Source: Caulobacter mirabilis (GTDB lineage: Bacteria > Pseudomonadota > Alphaproteobacteria > Caulobacterales > Caulobacteraceae). From it: a stretch of DNA of 64,000 nt. Below are positions 37,233 to 45,770 of the stretch, one piece after another. The notes below the pieces were generated by a model. That model saw nothing but the letters and a program-made list of their open reading frames with translations. It had not been told where the DNA came from and did no database searches. The translations under genes were made by a program, and so were the position numbers. Where the stretch lies: positions 558,001 through 622,000 of the forward strand of contig NZ_CP024201.1 in the NCBI RefSeq assembly GCF_002749615.1. The letters run 5' to 3'. Positions within the stretch are counted from its first letter, which is position 1, and each line of letters begins with the position of its first letter.

Positions 37233-37274
37233 TCCCTGGTCGCGCCTCTGGCGTCGGGCGCTTTCTTCCCATAG

Positions 37275-37291
37275 ACTGAATTGAATTCAGT
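37275..37291. promoter_or_regulatory. Palindromic operator between PhyH and TetR genes
   Basis: ACTGAATT-G-AATTCAGT is a perfect 8-1-8 dyad, AT-rich in GC-rich surroundings, 12 bp before the TetR start and 43 bp before the PhyH start. Position and symmetry fit a TetR-dimer site. Confidence 0.75.
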
Positions 37292-37303
37292 TCAGGAGTC
37301 AAC

Positions 37304-37930
37304 GTGCCTGAGGCCTCGATCGTCGATCTGCCCGCCCCGCGCCGAGGCGGCGCCCGCCAGCGGCTGCTGACGGCCCTGACCGAAGCTCTGGTCGAAAGGG
37401 TAGGCGATTTCGAGATCGCCGACGTGGCGCGCCGGGCCAGCGTGTCGGTCGGGCTGGCCTATCACCACTTCGGCTCCAAGGCGGGCCTGCTGGCCGCTCT
37501 GATCGACGATTTCCACGACCGCCACGACGCCGTCGCGAACCAGCGGCTCGACGGCGCGCTGCCCTGGGCGGAGCGGGAGCGGGCCCGGCTCGAAGCCACC
37601 ATCGTCTTCATGTACGCCGACCCGCTGGCCGCCGTGCTGATGGGGCCGCTGAGCGGCAGCGCCGAGGCTATGGCGGTCGAGGCCGCGCGCCGCCGGGCGA
37701 TGGTCGAGCTGGCCGCCCACAACATCGCGCATGGCCAGCGGATGGGCTTCATCGACCCGGCGATCGATCCGACGCTTGCCGGCGCGGCGATCATGGGCGG
37801 CATCCGCCAGGCGGTGGCGACGGCGCTGTCCTCGCCGACTCCGCCGCCGAAGGAGCGGGTCATCGCCCAGATCTGGGCCTTCATCGCCGGCGGGCTGGGC
37901 CTGCCGACGGAGGACTCCCGGGACGGATAG
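37304..37930 (+). CDS. TetR family transcriptional regulator
   Basis: 208 residues from GTG 37304, with CAGGAG 8-13 bp upstream. The N-terminal helix-turn-helix is FEIADVARRASVSVGLAYHH followed by FGSKAGLLAAL, typical of TetR. The ligand domain (about residues 75-208) is Ala-rich. It probably represses itself and the divergent PhyH gene through the palindrome at 37275-37291. Confidence 0.92.
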   Translation: MPEASIVDLPAPRRGGARQRLLTALTEALVERVGDFEIADVARRASVSVGLAYHHFGSKAGLLAALIDDFHDRHDAVANQRLDGALPWAERERARLEATIVFMYADPLAAVLMGPLSGSAEAMAVEAARRRAMVELAAHNIAHGQRMGFIDPAIDPTLAGAAIMGGIRQAVATALSSPTPPPKERVIAQIWAFIAGGLGLPTEDSRDG

Positions 37931-37969
37931 TCCCGGGACAGGGCGGGACATTCGCGGACAATCAGCCCC

Positions 37970-38461
37970 TTAGGCCAAGGCTGAAGCCGCTTCGCTCCTG
38001 GCGTTTCGACGCAGGAGAATGGCGCCCCGCAGGCCCGTGATGAACAGCAGCAGCTCCGCGGCGCTCGCGATCCTGTTGAAGACCCGCTGCGCCAGCAGCT
38101 GCCCGCTCGGCGCGTCGTACGCGGCCTTGAACTCGGCCGGCAGAATGAAGTGCGCGGTGATCGTGGTGGCCAATCCAGCGAGGGCCAGGACGATCAGCAA
38201 CGCCGGAATGAGCCGGGTCGGCTTCCGCCACTGGATGGCGCCGGCCAGCAGAAGGATCGCGGCCACCACCAACATCGAGGGCGTCAAAGGGGCCATGGCC
38301 GCGGCGGCCGGGGTTTCCATCAGTCGACTCGCGACGATCCCGACCACGATCTGGCCTGAGGCCAGGAAGGCTCCAACTGCCGCGGCCCTGGCGGCGGAGC
38401 GTTGCTCGGCGTCCGTCGGCAGCGGCAGAAGCGGATTGAGAAAGCGAAGTCGATTGATCAT
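37970..38461 (-). CDS. Hypothetical membrane protein
   Basis: 163 residues from ATG 38461 (MINRLRFLNPLLPLPTDAEQ), with GGGGGG-rich leader just upstream. Four hydrophobic segments (about 28-44, 58-72, 83-104 and 130-148). No family recognised with certainty. It is convergent with the TetR gene and lies downstream of the ABC exporter gene's 5'-3' neighbour on the opposite side, so context says little. Confidence 0.55.
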   Translation of the reverse strand: MINRLRFLNPLLPLPTDAEQRSAARAAAVGAFLASGQIVVGIVASRLMETPAAAAMAPLTPSMLVVAAILLLAGAIQWRKPTRLIPALLIVLALAGLATTITAHFILPAEFKAAYDAPSGQLLAQRVFNRIASAAELLLFITGLRGAILLRRNARSEAASALA

Positions 38462-38526
38462 GGCGGTTCCCCCCCCCCTCGGCCGGAGCTTCGAGGAGTG
38501 GCCCCGGATCGTCAATCGGTTGATCT

Positions 38527-40371
38527 CTAAGCCGCCTCCACCCCGAATTGCAGCTGCGCCAGCCGGGCGTAGAGGCCGCCCTTCTTGACCAGGGCGGCGT
38601 GCTTGCCCTCCTCGACGACGCGGCCGTTCTCCATGACCACGATGCGGTCGGCGCGCAGGACGGTGGCCAGGCGGTGGGCGATGACCAGGGTGGTCCGCTC
38701 GCCCATGGCGTTCTCCAGGGCGTGCTGGACCAGGCGCTCGTTCTCGGCGTCCAGGGCGCTGGTGGCCTCGTCGAGCAGCAGGATCGGCGCGTCGCGGACC
38801 AGGGCGCGGGCGATGGCCAGGCGCTGCTTCTGGCCGCCGGACAGGGTCTTGGCGCGCTCGCCGACGGGGGTGTCGAAGCCCTGGGGCAGGGCCTGGATGA
38901 AGCCGTAGGCCTCGGCCGCGCGGGCGGCGGCGTGGACCTCCTCGATCGTGGCGTCCTCGCGACCGAAGCGGATGTTCTCCAGGGCCGAGCCCGAGAACAG
39001 CGCCGAGTCCTGGGCGACCAGCGACATGTGCGCGCGGACCTCCTCCGGATCAGCCTCGCGCAGGTCGACGCCGTCCAGGCGTATGCCGCCCTGCTGCGGG
39101 TCGTAGAAGCGCAACAGAAGGCGCAGGACGGTGCTCTTGCCGGCGCCGGAGGGGCCGACCAGGGCGACGGTCTCGCCCGACTTCACGGTCAGGTCGAAGC
39201 CGTTCAGGGCCGGCAGGTCGGGACGGCCGGGGTAGGCGAACACGACCTTCTCGAAGGCGATCTCGCCCTTGGCCGGCGTCGGCAGGGCCTTGGGCTGGGC
39301 CGGGGCGGCGATGCCCGGCTTGGCGTCGAGCAGCTCGGAGATGCGCAGCATGGCGCCGGAGGCCTTCTGGACCTCGCCCCAGACCTCTCCGAGGGTGCCG
39401 GCCGAGGAGGCGGCGATCACCGACAGGGTCACGAACTGCAGCAGCGTGCCCGGCGACATGCTTCCCGCCAACACGGCGTGCGCCGCCTGCCACAGGATCA
39501 GGCCGACGCCGCCGAAGGCCAGCACGATGACCATGGCGGTCATCAGGGCGCGTACGAACACCCGGCGCTTGGAGGTTCGGAAGGCCAGCTCCACCGCTTC
39601 GCCGAAGCGGTTGTCGGCGGTCTTCTCCCGGCCGAAGGCCTGCACCGTCTCCAGGGCGTCCAGGCTCTCGCCGGCGTAGCCCATGGCGTCGGCGAAGCGG
39701 TCCTGGGCGCTCGTCGACAGCTTGCGGACCCGGCGGCCGACCAGGAACATCGGCGCGATCACGACCGGCGCCAGCAGCATCACGAACAGGGTCAGCGTCG
39801 GCGACAGCGTGGCCAGCATGATCGTCGCCCCGATCAGCGACAGGGTGTTACGCAGCGCCACCGAGATCGAGGTGCCGACCAGATTCTCGACGATGGTGAT
39901 GTCGGTGGTGATCCGCGACAGCACCTCGCCGGTGCGGGTCTTCAGGAAGTAGGAGGCGTCCAGGGTCAGCACATGGCGATAGACCGCCTTGCGCAGGTCG
40001 GCCACGACCCGCTCGCCCAGCACGGTGATGAAGAAGAAGCGGGCGGAGGTCGCCACGGCCAGCACCAGGATCACCGCCACCCCGCCGAGGAAGTAGAGGT
40101 TCAACGCCTGGGGCGAGGAGAATCCCTTGTCGGTGATCAGCTTGAGCGCGACGGTCAGGCCCAGGGTGGCGGCCGTCGAGAACAGCAGGAAGAAGGTCAT
40201 CGCCGCGGCGTGGCGCCAGTGGCGGAGGATGAAGGGCAGCAGCCGGCCCAGGGTCCGCACGTCGCGGCTGCGCGGCCGCCGCTGGGCGTCCTCGGTCATG
40301 GCGGACAGCAGTTCCGCGCCGACGCCGGGGCGGCCGTCGGCCACGGCTGGGTTCGCGGAAGTATCACTCAT
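38527..40371 (-). CDS. ABC transporter, fused permease/ATPase (MsbA-like exporter)
   Basis: 614 residues from ATG 40371 ([10 protein letters not shown]). Six membrane helices in residues 45-330, then an ABC domain: Walker [16 protein letters not shown], signature [16 protein letters not shown], Walker [18 protein letters not shown] and the H-loop [10 protein letters not shown]. It is a homodimeric half-exporter for lipids, drugs or peptides; nothing next to it identifies the substrate. The extension to 40455 overlaps the rpmE promoter and is rejected. Confidence 0.92.
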   Translation of the reverse strand: MSDTSANPAVADGRPGVGAELLSAMTEDAQRRPRSRDVRTLGRLLPFILRHWRHAAAMTFFLLFSTAATLGLTVALKLITDKGFSSPQALNLYFLGGVAVILVLAVATSARFFFITVLGERVVADLRKAVYRHVLTLDASYFLKTRTGEVLSRITTDITIVENLVGTSISVALRNTLSLIGATIMLATLSPTLTLFVMLLAPVVIAPMFLVGRRVRKLSTSAQDRFADAMGYAGESLDALETVQAFGREKTADNRFGEAVELAFRTSKRRVFVRALMTAMVIVLAFGGVGLILWQAAHAVLAGSMSPGTLLQFVTLSVIAASSAGTLGEVWGEVQKASGAMLRISELLDAKPGIAAPAQPKALPTPAKGEIAFEKVVFAYPGRPDLPALNGFDLTVKSGETVALVGPSGAGKSTVLRLLLRFYDPQQGGIRLDGVDLREADPEEVRAHMSLVAQDSALFSGSALENIRFGREDATIEEVHAAARAAEAYGFIQALPQGFDTPVGERAKTLSGGQKQRLAIARALVRDAPILLLDEATSALDAENERLVQHALENAMGERTTLVIAHRLATVLRADRIVVMENGRVVEEGKHAALVKKGGLYARLAQLQFGVEAA

Positions 40372-40383
40372 CGGACGGGGCCC

Positions 40384-40412
40384 TTGCCTTTGACGCGCCC
40401 GTTCTGTATAGC
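40384..40412 (+). promoter_or_regulatory. Candidate rpmE promoter
   Basis: TTGCCT (40384-40389), 17-bp spacer, TATAGC (40407-40412). A second -35-like TTGACG is nested at 40390. It lies 72 bp before the rpmE start. Confidence 0.55.
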
Positions 40413-40484
40413 CGCGCGTCTTCGACCGCACCGTCTTTCGGCGCCGGTCCCACACATTTTCCTCTCAGTCGGCTGGACCATCCG

Positions 40485-40712
40485 ATGAAACAAGACACCC
40501 ATCCCGACTACCACTTCATCACCGTGGTGATGACGGACGGCACCCAGTACCAAACGCGCTCGACCTACGGGAAGGAAGGCGCGGTGCTGAACCTCGACAT
40601 CGACCCGAAGACGCACCCGGCCTGGACCGGCGGCAACGCCCACCTGCTGGACCGCGGCGGCCGCGTGTCGCGCTTCAACGCCAAGTTCGGCGCCTTCACC
40701 GGCAAGAAGTAG
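40485..40712 (+). CDS. rpmE: 50S ribosomal protein L31
   Basis: 75 residues. [14 protein letters not shown] and the C-terminal [12 protein letters not shown] are L31. The Cys residues of zinc-binding L31 are absent, so this is a zinc-independent (C-minus) form, common in alphaproteobacteria. It is a single gene followed by a strong terminator. Confidence 0.95.
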   Translation: MKQDTHPDYHFITVVMTDGTQYQTRSTYGKEGAVLNLDIDPKTHPAWTGGNAHLLDRGGRVSRFNAKFGAFTGKK

Positions 40713-40736
40713 GCGTCAGCCGCTTCCACCGACACG

Positions 40737-40769
40737 AAAGGCCGGCCGCGTCCCTGCGGCCGGCCTTTT
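40737..40769 (+). terminator. Rho-independent terminator of rpmE
   Basis: AAAGGCCGGCCGC and GCGGCCGGCCTTT form a 13-bp stem with a 6-nt loop and TTTT tail, 24 bp after the rpmE stop. Confidence 0.9.
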
Positions 40770-40780
40770 CGCGTTTGCGG

Positions 40781-40906
40781 CTCAGTGCGTGGTTCGAGAC
40801 GCATCGCGATGCTCGCTCCTCACCATGACGACTGTGGGTTGATCCAACAGACTTCGTCATCCTGAGGAGCGATCCCTCAGGATCGCGTCTCGAAGGACGC
40901 ACTGAG
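40781..40906. repeat. REP-like palindromic element, family A copy 3
   Basis: 126 bp bounded by perfect inverted ends CTCAGTGCGT and ACGCACTGAG. Inside are GGTTCGAGACG, GCTCCTCACCATGACGA and the mirrored CGTCATCCTGAGGAGC and CGTCTCGAAGGACGCA. The whole element can fold into one long interrupted hairpin. It is part of the 404-bp gene-free gap 40713-41116, which consists of a terminator and four repeats. Confidence 0.88.
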
Positions 40907-40908
40907 CG

Positions 40909-40990
40909 GGGGACATGCTCCCGAAGGGTGCGTGTCCCCGTTCGCACGGGTCGGGGGGACACGCACCGGCTTCGCCGGAGCATGTCCCCG
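40909..40990. repeat. Two GGGGACA-type palindromes (family B, copies 4 and 5)
   Basis: 40909-40939: GGGGACATGCTCCC pairs with GGGTGCGTGTCCCC. 40954-40990: GGGGGACACGCACCGGC pairs with GCCGGAGCATGTCCCC around a TTC loop. They are sandwiched between two family A elements. Confidence 0.85.
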
Positions 40991-41016
40991 CTGCGGGTTT
41001 TCGTGTCTGAGATTTG

Positions 41017-41114
41017 GTGCGCCCTTCGACACGGCGCTCCGCGCCTGCTCAGGACGACTAGCTCATAGTCATGGCGAGCAGCGGGCGCAGCCCGTGTATC
41101 GAGCCACGCAGTGC
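41017..41114. repeat. REP-like palindromic element, family A copy 4 (diverged)
   Basis: Starts GGTGCGCCCTTCGACACGGC and ends ATCGAGCCACGCAGTGCGCC, with GCTCAGGACGACTAGCTC and GTCATGGCGAGCAGC in the middle. More diverged than the other copies. It ends 3 bp before the rcdA stop. Confidence 0.75.
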
Positions 41115-41116
41115 GC

Positions 41117-41638
41117 CTACAGCTCCAGACCCCCGAACGCGCCCTTCAGGCGGTCGAGCTGGGTCAGGACGGGATTGGGCGCGGCTTCCTCGGCCTCTTC
41201 GACATACATGCGGCGGTCCAGGTGGCGCACGCGGTCGTACAGGCGGCTGGAGCGGTCGAGCAGTTCCAGCAGGGCGAGCGGCAAATCGTGCAGGGCTTCG
41301 TTGTCGGAGCGATTCTCGTCGGTCTCGATCCGGTAGCGCTCGTCGCAGGCGGCCTCAGGCGCCATGTCGCCCTCGCGGACGGCGCGTTGGACCAGCAGCC
41401 AGGACGCGACCCGCATCAGCCGGGTGGTCAGGCGCATGCTCTCCGAGGCGTAGGCCAGGGCGGCGCTGCGGGACAGCAGCTTGGAATCCTGGCGTCCGCC
41501 GCCGTCGAGATAGGCGGCGGTCTCCTCGACCAGGTCCATGCCTTCCTGGAACGTCCGGTCGAACAATTCGGAGCGCGCGAAGTCGCTGATCACGTTCGCA
41601 CGCCACGGCGCCGCGGCCGACGCACCAAAATCGCTCAT
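41117..41638 (-). CDS. rcdA: RcdA (DUF1465), CtrA-degradation adaptor
   Basis: 173 residues. The helical DUF1465 pattern is clear: SDFARSELFDRTFQEGMDLV, then SRSAALAYASESMRLTTRLM and AVREGDMAPEAACDERYRIE. In Caulobacter, RcdA works with CpdR and PopA to deliver CtrA and other substrates to ClpXP at the G1-S transition. The C-terminal tail (EEAEEAAPNPVLTQLDRLKG) is acidic and probably flexible. Next upstream gene on the strand is DUF1192. Confidence 0.88.
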   Translation of the reverse strand: MSDFGASAAAPWRANVISDFARSELFDRTFQEGMDLVEETAAYLDGGGRQDSKLLSRSAALAYASESMRLTTRLMRVASWLLVQRAVREGDMAPEAACDERYRIETDENRSDNEALHDLPLALLELLDRSSRLYDRVRHLDRRMYVEEAEEAAPNPVLTQLDRLKGAFGGLEL

Positions 41639-41742
41639 GGACCCTATAGCCCCTTGCCTGAACCTTGCGGGACGAAGCTGCCCGCTCGACGGATCGGCTG
41701 CAACGGCCGTGCCAAGCGGTCAGTGTCCGGGCGCGCTCCCTG

Positions 41743-41952
41743 TCAGTTCTTGTCGAAGTTGAAGAAGGCGTCGGCGGCCGAGCGGCCGGCGCGTTTCTTC
41801 TCGATCTGCGCCTTGGTCCGGGCGACCTCGGCCTCGAGGATCTCGATGCGCTCTTCCAGTTCGGAAACCCCGTAGAGCTCCAGATCCTCGCGCGTCGCCT
41901 GCAGCAGAGCGTCGCCGCGCTGTCCGCGAGGGCCTGCCGGTTCTTCCAGCAT
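41743..41952 (-). CDS. DUF1192 family small protein
   Basis: 69 residues. DLELYGVSELEERIEILEAE followed by VARTKAQIEKKRAGRSAADA is the DUF1192 pattern: a coiled coil with a conserved C-terminal AADAFF. Function unknown. It is commonly close to rcdA in alphaproteobacteria and lies 104 bp upstream of it here. Confidence 0.88.
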   Translation of the reverse strand: MLEEPAGPRGQRGDALLQATREDLELYGVSELEERIEILEAEVARTKAQIEKKRAGRSAADAFFNFDKN

Positions 41953-42036
41953 CTGGGGGCCTCCCTATCGCCGTCGCCGTGTTTCACTTATCTGACGCCT
42001 GCCGGCGTTCAGGCGCAACCCTGCGGAGCTTACACC

Positions 42037-43014
42037 ATGTCCGAGACGATGACCGCCATTGCGATCGAGGGCGGCAAGGGGCCCGCCGAGGCGCTTAAGC
42101 CGGCGACCCTGCCGATCCCGACGCCGGGCGAGGGCGAGATCCTGGTCCGGGTGAAGGCCGCGGGCGTGAACCGGCCGGACATCGTTCAGCGGCTGGGCGC
42201 CTATCCGCCGCCGCCGGGCGCGCCGGAGACCCTGGGCCTGGAGATCGCCGGCGAGGTCGTGGTCGGCGCCGGGCGCTGGAAGGCCGGGGATCTGGTCTGC
42301 GCCCTGGTTGGCGGGGGCGGCTACGCCGAGTACGCCGTGGTCGACGCCCGCCATGCCCTGCCGATCCCGCGGGGGCTGGACCTCGTCCACGCCGCCGCGC
42401 TGCCGGAGACGGTGTTCACGGTCTACGCCAACGTGTTCGAACACGGCGGACTGAAGACAGGCGAGACACTGCTGATCCACGGCGCGACGTCCGGCATCGG
42501 GACAACGGCGATCCAGATGGCCAAGGCGGCCGGCGCCAAGGTCATCGCCACCGGCCGCGGCGCCGACAAGGCGCGGCAGGCGCGCGACCTGGGCGCCGAC
42601 GTGGCCATCGACACGACCGCCGAGGACTTCGCCGCCGTCGCCAAGGCCGGGGGCGGCGTCGACGTCGTGCTCGACATGGTCGGGGCGTCCTACTTCGACG
42701 GCAACCTCGACGCGCTGAAGCATCGGGGGCGCATCGTCTACATCGCGGCCCTGGGCGGCGGCGTGCTGAACGTGCCGGTGTTCCGGATCATGCAGAAGCA
42801 GGCGGTGATCACCGGCTCGACCCTGCGTCCGCGCTCCGCCGACGAGAAAGCCCGCCTGGCCGCCGAGATCGAGCGGGTGGTCTGGCCCTGGGTCGCCGCC
42901 GGCCAGGTGGCCTCGGTCGTCGACGCGACCTTCCCCCTGGCCGAAGCCGCCAAGGCGCACGCGCACCTGGAGGCCGGCGCGCATGTGGGCAAGGTGGTGC
43001 TGGTCGCGGACTAG
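42037..43014 (+). CDS. NAD(P)H-quinone oxidoreductase, zinc-independent MDR family (PIG3-like)
   Basis: 325 residues from ATG 42037. N-terminal GroES-like domain (EGEILVRVKAAGVNRPDIVQ), then a Rossmann domain with LLIHGATSGIGTTAIQMAKA. GVNRPDIVQRLGAYPPPPGA matches the PIG3/TP53I3-like quinone reductase group. No structural Zn-binding Cys cluster. It reduces quinones or enones with NADPH. It is divergent from DUF1192. Confidence 0.9.
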   Translation: MSETMTAIAIEGGKGPAEALKPATLPIPTPGEGEILVRVKAAGVNRPDIVQRLGAYPPPPGAPETLGLEIAGEVVVGAGRWKAGDLVCALVGGGGYAEYAVVDARHALPIPRGLDLVHAAALPETVFTVYANVFEHGGLKTGETLLIHGATSGIGTTAIQMAKAAGAKVIATGRGADKARQARDLGADVAIDTTAEDFAAVAKAGGGVDVVLDMVGASYFDGNLDALKHRGRIVYIAALGGGVLNVPVFRIMQKQAVITGSTLRPRSADEKARLAAEIERVVWPWVAAGQVASVVDATFPLAEAAKAHAHLEAGAHVGKVVLVAD

Positions 43015-43031
43015 AGGCGAGAGGACAAGGC

Positions 43032-43526
43032 GTGATGGCGCACGCGGGTCTGATGCTGATCGCGGTTCTGGCGCTGCCGGCGTCCTCGGCGGCGGGCCAG
43101 GCGTCGCCGCCTCCGCCGCGCTACGAAGCCTTCGACCCGGTCTTCTACTTTCGGTCCGGCGGGGTGGAGATCGATCCGCCGAACGAAGAGGCCTGGCGGA
43201 AGATCGAGAGCGCCATGAGCCGCGACGCGCCGGATTGGGTCGAGGTCACCGCCCATACCGACTCGGCGGGAACCCCGGAGGAGAACATGCAGCTGTCGGC
43301 CCGGCGGGGTCAGGCTGTCGCTCGGCGTCTGGCGGCGATCGGCGTCCGTCCCGCGGCGATCAGGATCGTCGCCTGCGGAGAGCATCACCTGGTCGTGGGG
43401 ACGGGCGACGGCGTCGCCGAACCGCTGAATCGTCGCGCGACGGTGGACTGGGGAAGGGGCAAGAGGGAGCTGTGGACGGACCCGTCCTGCCGAGCTCTGG
43501 GGGCCGGGACCAACGGCCGCGATTGA
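43032..43526 (+). CDS. OmpA-like periplasmic protein
   Basis: 164 residues, starting at GTG 43032 or the adjacent ATG 43035. A signal peptide (to about AAGQA) is followed by a short Pro stretch and an OmpA-C-like domain: VEVTAHTDSAGTPEENMQLS with ARRGQAVARRLAAIGV. It is probably wall-binding and either secreted or membrane-associated; there is no lipobox or beta-barrel. It begins 17 bp after the quinone reductase gene. Confidence 0.78.
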   Translation: MMAHAGLMLIAVLALPASSAAGQASPPPPRYEAFDPVFYFRSGGVEIDPPNEEAWRKIESAMSRDAPDWVEVTAHTDSAGTPEENMQLSARRGQAVARRLAAIGVRPAAIRIVACGEHHLVVGTGDGVAEPLNRRATVDWGRGKRELWTDPSCRALGAGTNGRD

Positions 43527-43576
43527 ACCTCGTTTCCTTTGTCCGTGATCGGCTCTATATGTGATTTCCAACACCC

Positions 43577-43598
43577 CGCCCGGCCGAAAGGCCGGGCG
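43577..43598 (+). promoter_or_regulatory. Leader hairpin with GAAA tetraloop before the DUF1013 gene
   Basis: CGCCCGGCC-GAAA-GGCCGGGCG is a perfect 9-bp stem closed by a GNRA tetraloop, ending 21 bp before the ATG. There is no U tract, so it looks more like a leader or RNA-stability element than a terminator. A TTTCCT-17-TATATG promoter candidate ends about 15 bp upstream. Confidence 0.6.
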
Positions 43599-43619
43599 CC
43601 GTCGTATCTGGAGCACGAC

Positions 43620-44300
43620 ATGTCCGATCAAATCCTGATGCCGAAGGCGACCGCCGTCTGGCTGGTGGACAACACTTCGCTCACCTTCGAGCAGATCGCC
43701 GCCTTCTGCGGCCTGCACCCGCTGGAAGTCCGCGGCATCGCCGACGGCGAGGTGGCGCGCGACATCCGCGGCGCCGACCCGATCGCCAACGGCCAGCTGA
43801 GCCGTGAGGAACTGGACAAGGCCGCGGCCAGCCCGGCCTACCGCATGGTCGCGCAGAAGAGCCGTCACGCCGAGCTGCTGAAGCCGGTGAAGAAGGCGCC
43901 GCGCTACACGCCGGTGTCGCGCCGCCAGGACCGCCCCGACGCCATCAAGTGGTTCGTGACCCACCACCCGGAAGTCACCGACGCCCAGATCGCCAAGCTG
44001 CTCGGCACCACCAAGGCGACCATCGAGTCGGTCCGTGACCGCACGCACTGGAACAGCGCCAACATCAAGGCCGTCGATCCGGTGACCCTCGGCCTGACGA
44101 CTCAGATCGACCTGGACGGCGTGGTCCGCAAGGCCGCCGACAAGAAGGCCAAGGACGACGCCAAGCGCGGCATCGTGCCGACCGACGAAAGCCTGCGTCC
44201 GGCCGCCGAGACGGTGGTCGAGGACGAGCCGGAGCACGAAACCGACGACTCGAACGTGTTCAGCAACTTCGGCGGCGCGGACGCCGACGACGAAGACTGA
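43620..44300 (+). CDS. DUF1013 family protein, putative cell-cycle transcription regulator
   Basis: 226 residues from ATG 43620 (MSDQILMPKATAVWLVDNTS). Two helix-turn-helix-like regions are apparent (LTFEQIAAFCGLHPLEVRGI and DAQIAKLLGTTKATIESVRD), with a strongly acidic C-terminus. The family is alphaproteobacterial; I recall a Caulobacter-group member (TrcR) described as an RNA-polymerase-associated cell-cycle regulator, but cannot verify the assignment here. It has its own terminator. Confidence 0.85.
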   Translation: MSDQILMPKATAVWLVDNTSLTFEQIAAFCGLHPLEVRGIADGEVARDIRGADPIANGQLSREELDKAAASPAYRMVAQKSRHAELLKPVKKAPRYTPVSRRQDRPDAIKWFVTHHPEVTDAQIAKLLGTTKATIESVRDRTHWNSANIKAVDPVTLGLTTQIDLDGVVRKAADKKAKDDAKRGIVPTDESLRPAAETVVEDEPEHETDDSNVFSNFGGADADDED

Positions 44301-44328
44301 TCCCGACCGAGGTCAGTGGAAGGAAGAA

Positions 44329-44362
44329 AAAGGGCGCTCCGGCCTGGCCGGGGCGCCCTTTC
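44329..44362. terminator. Rho-independent terminator after the DUF1013 gene
   Basis: AAAGGGCGC and GCGCCCTTT form the outer stem, with GGCC pairs within. It sits between the DUF1013 gene and the convergent small DUF465 gene and may serve both. Confidence 0.85.
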
Positions 44363-44366
44363 TCAT

Positions 44367-44540
44367 TCAGTGAACCCGCATTCGCAGGTTCTCGATCTCT
44401 TCTTTCAGGCGGAGCTTCTGTCGCTTCAGCTCCTTCAGGCGGATGTCATCTGAAACCGGCCGGCTCATCTCGTCCTCGATCAACCGTTCCAGTGTCTGAT
44501 GACGGTTGCCGAGTTCGCGAATGCGGGCATCCAGAGCCAT
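44367..44540 (-). CDS. Small DUF465 (YdcH-like) protein
   Basis: 57 residues from ATG 44540 to a TGA at 44367: MALDARIRELGNRHQTLERL, then IEDEMSRPVSDDIRLKELKR, then a coiled coil ending NLRMRVH. The RLKELKRQKLRLKEEI pattern is characteristic of DUF465/YdcH, small helical-hairpin proteins of unknown function. GAGGAGG lies about 10 bp upstream of the start. Confidence 0.85.
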   Translation of the reverse strand: MALDARIRELGNRHQTLERLIEDEMSRPVSDDIRLKELKRQKLRLKEEIENLRMRVH

Positions 44541-44676
44541 ACGATCGCCTCCTCTTCTAGGGCTGTTCGAGGAGTGAACACCCGCGACGCCGACGAGTCA
44601 GATCACATATCGTTGCACCGGGCCGCCACTTGATCGGCGCCTTTCCGTGACAGGGGCGACCGCGTTAGGAATGCGT

Positions 44677-45279
44677 ATGGATGAAACTCCGCGACAAAGA
44701 CTGGTGGTCGGGATCTCCGGCGCTTCGGGCGTGGCCTACGGCCTGCGCGCGCTGGCCGCTTGCCGCGACCTGGGCGTCGAGAGCCATCTGATCCTCTCCA
44801 AGGCGGCGGCCCTGACCCTCGCCCAGGAAACCAGGCTGACGGTGGCGGAGGTGTCGGCGAAGGCCGACGTGGTCCACAAGGTCGGGGATGTCGGGGCGGC
44901 GGTGTCGTCCGGTTCGTTCCGCACGCTGGGCATGCTGATCGCGCCTTGCTCGATCCGCACCATGAGCGAGATTTCGACCGGCGTGACCGCATCGCTGCTG
45001 ACCCGGGCCGCCGATGTGACGCTGAAGGAGCGCCGGCCGCTGGTCTTGATGGTGCGCGAGACGCCGCTGCACCTGGGCCATCTGCGGACCATGGTCCGGC
45101 TGGCGGAGATGGGGGCGGTCATCGCCCCGCCGCTGCCGGCCTTCTACGCCGCCCCCCAGACGCTGGAGGAGATGGTCGACCAGTCGGTCGGGCGCTGTCT
45201 CGACCTGTTCGGCCTGAGCTGGGAGCCGGTGAAACGCTGGGGCGAGGATATCGCCCCGATCCTCGGCGGAGGGCTGTAG
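44677..45279 (+). CDS. ubiX: UbiX, flavin prenyltransferase
   Basis: 200 residues. I chose ATG 44677 because TAGGA ends 6 bp before it; GTG 44647 and ATG 44671 are also in frame. Motifs VVGISGASGVAYGLRAL, MLIAPCSIRTMSEISTGVTA, LVLMVRETPLHLGHLRTM and APPLPAFYAAPQTLEEMVDQ are UbiX. It makes prenylated FMN for the UbiD decarboxylase of ubiquinone synthesis. The TIGR02444 gene follows 2 bp later. Confidence 0.95.
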   Translation: MDETPRQRLVVGISGASGVAYGLRALAACRDLGVESHLILSKAAALTLAQETRLTVAEVSAKADVVHKVGDVGAAVSSGSFRTLGMLIAPCSIRTMSEISTGVTASLLTRAADVTLKERRPLVLMVRETPLHLGHLRTMVRLAEMGAVIAPPLPAFYAAPQTLEEMVDQSVGRCLDLFGLSWEPVKRWGEDIAPILGGGL

Positions 45280-45281
45280 GC

Positions 45282-45722
45282 TTGAGTCTCTGGGACTGGA
45301 CCCTCGAGGTCTATGCGCGGCCGGGCGTGCCGGAAGCGACGCTCGAGCTGCAGGACGAGCACGGCCTGAACACCTCGCTGCTGCTGTGGGCGGTCTGGGC
45401 CGATCCAGACCCCGACGCCCTGGCCAACGGCGTGCAGACGACCGTGCGCTGGGACGAGACCGTGCTCTGGCCGCTGCGCAACGTGCGGCGGACCCTGAAG
45501 ACCGGAGGGCCGCCGTTTCCCGACGCGGCCCGGGAGGGTCTGCGCGAGGATGTGAAGGCGGCCGAGCTGAGGGCGGAGCGGGTGCTGATGGAGGCGCTCG
45601 AAACCCTGGCCGGCAAGGCTTCCGAGCCCGATGTGCTGGGCGCCCTGACCCGAGCGTCCTGGGCCTGGAACAGCGCTCCGCCGGGCGAAGCTCTGCGGCG
45701 CCTCGCGAAGGCCATGGCGTAG
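45282..45722 (+). CDS. TIGR02444/DUF2390 family protein
   Basis: 146 residues from a TTG at 45282 immediately after ubiX (only GC in between). LSLWDWTLEVYARPGVPEAT and LQDEHGLNTSLLLWAVWAD are typical of the TIGR02444 family, whose function is unknown. No ATG or GTG gives a conserved start; upstream in-frame codons lie in ubiX. The TTG is therefore inferred. Probably co-translated with ubiX. Confidence 0.8.
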   Translation: MSLWDWTLEVYARPGVPEATLELQDEHGLNTSLLLWAVWADPDPDALANGVQTTVRWDETVLWPLRNVRRTLKTGGPPFPDAAREGLREDVKAAELRAERVLMEALETLAGKASEPDVLGALTRASWAWNSAPPGEALRRLAKAMA

Positions 45723-45770
45723 CGTCAACGGCGGCTGTATTTTCTGCGTCGTTTCGGGGAGGCCGTGTAC

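Noticed and set aside
32623-40990. Clustered short palindromes as a CRISPR array
   Set aside because: Copies are palindromic, differ inside, and are spread over kilobases with no regular spacers or cas genes.
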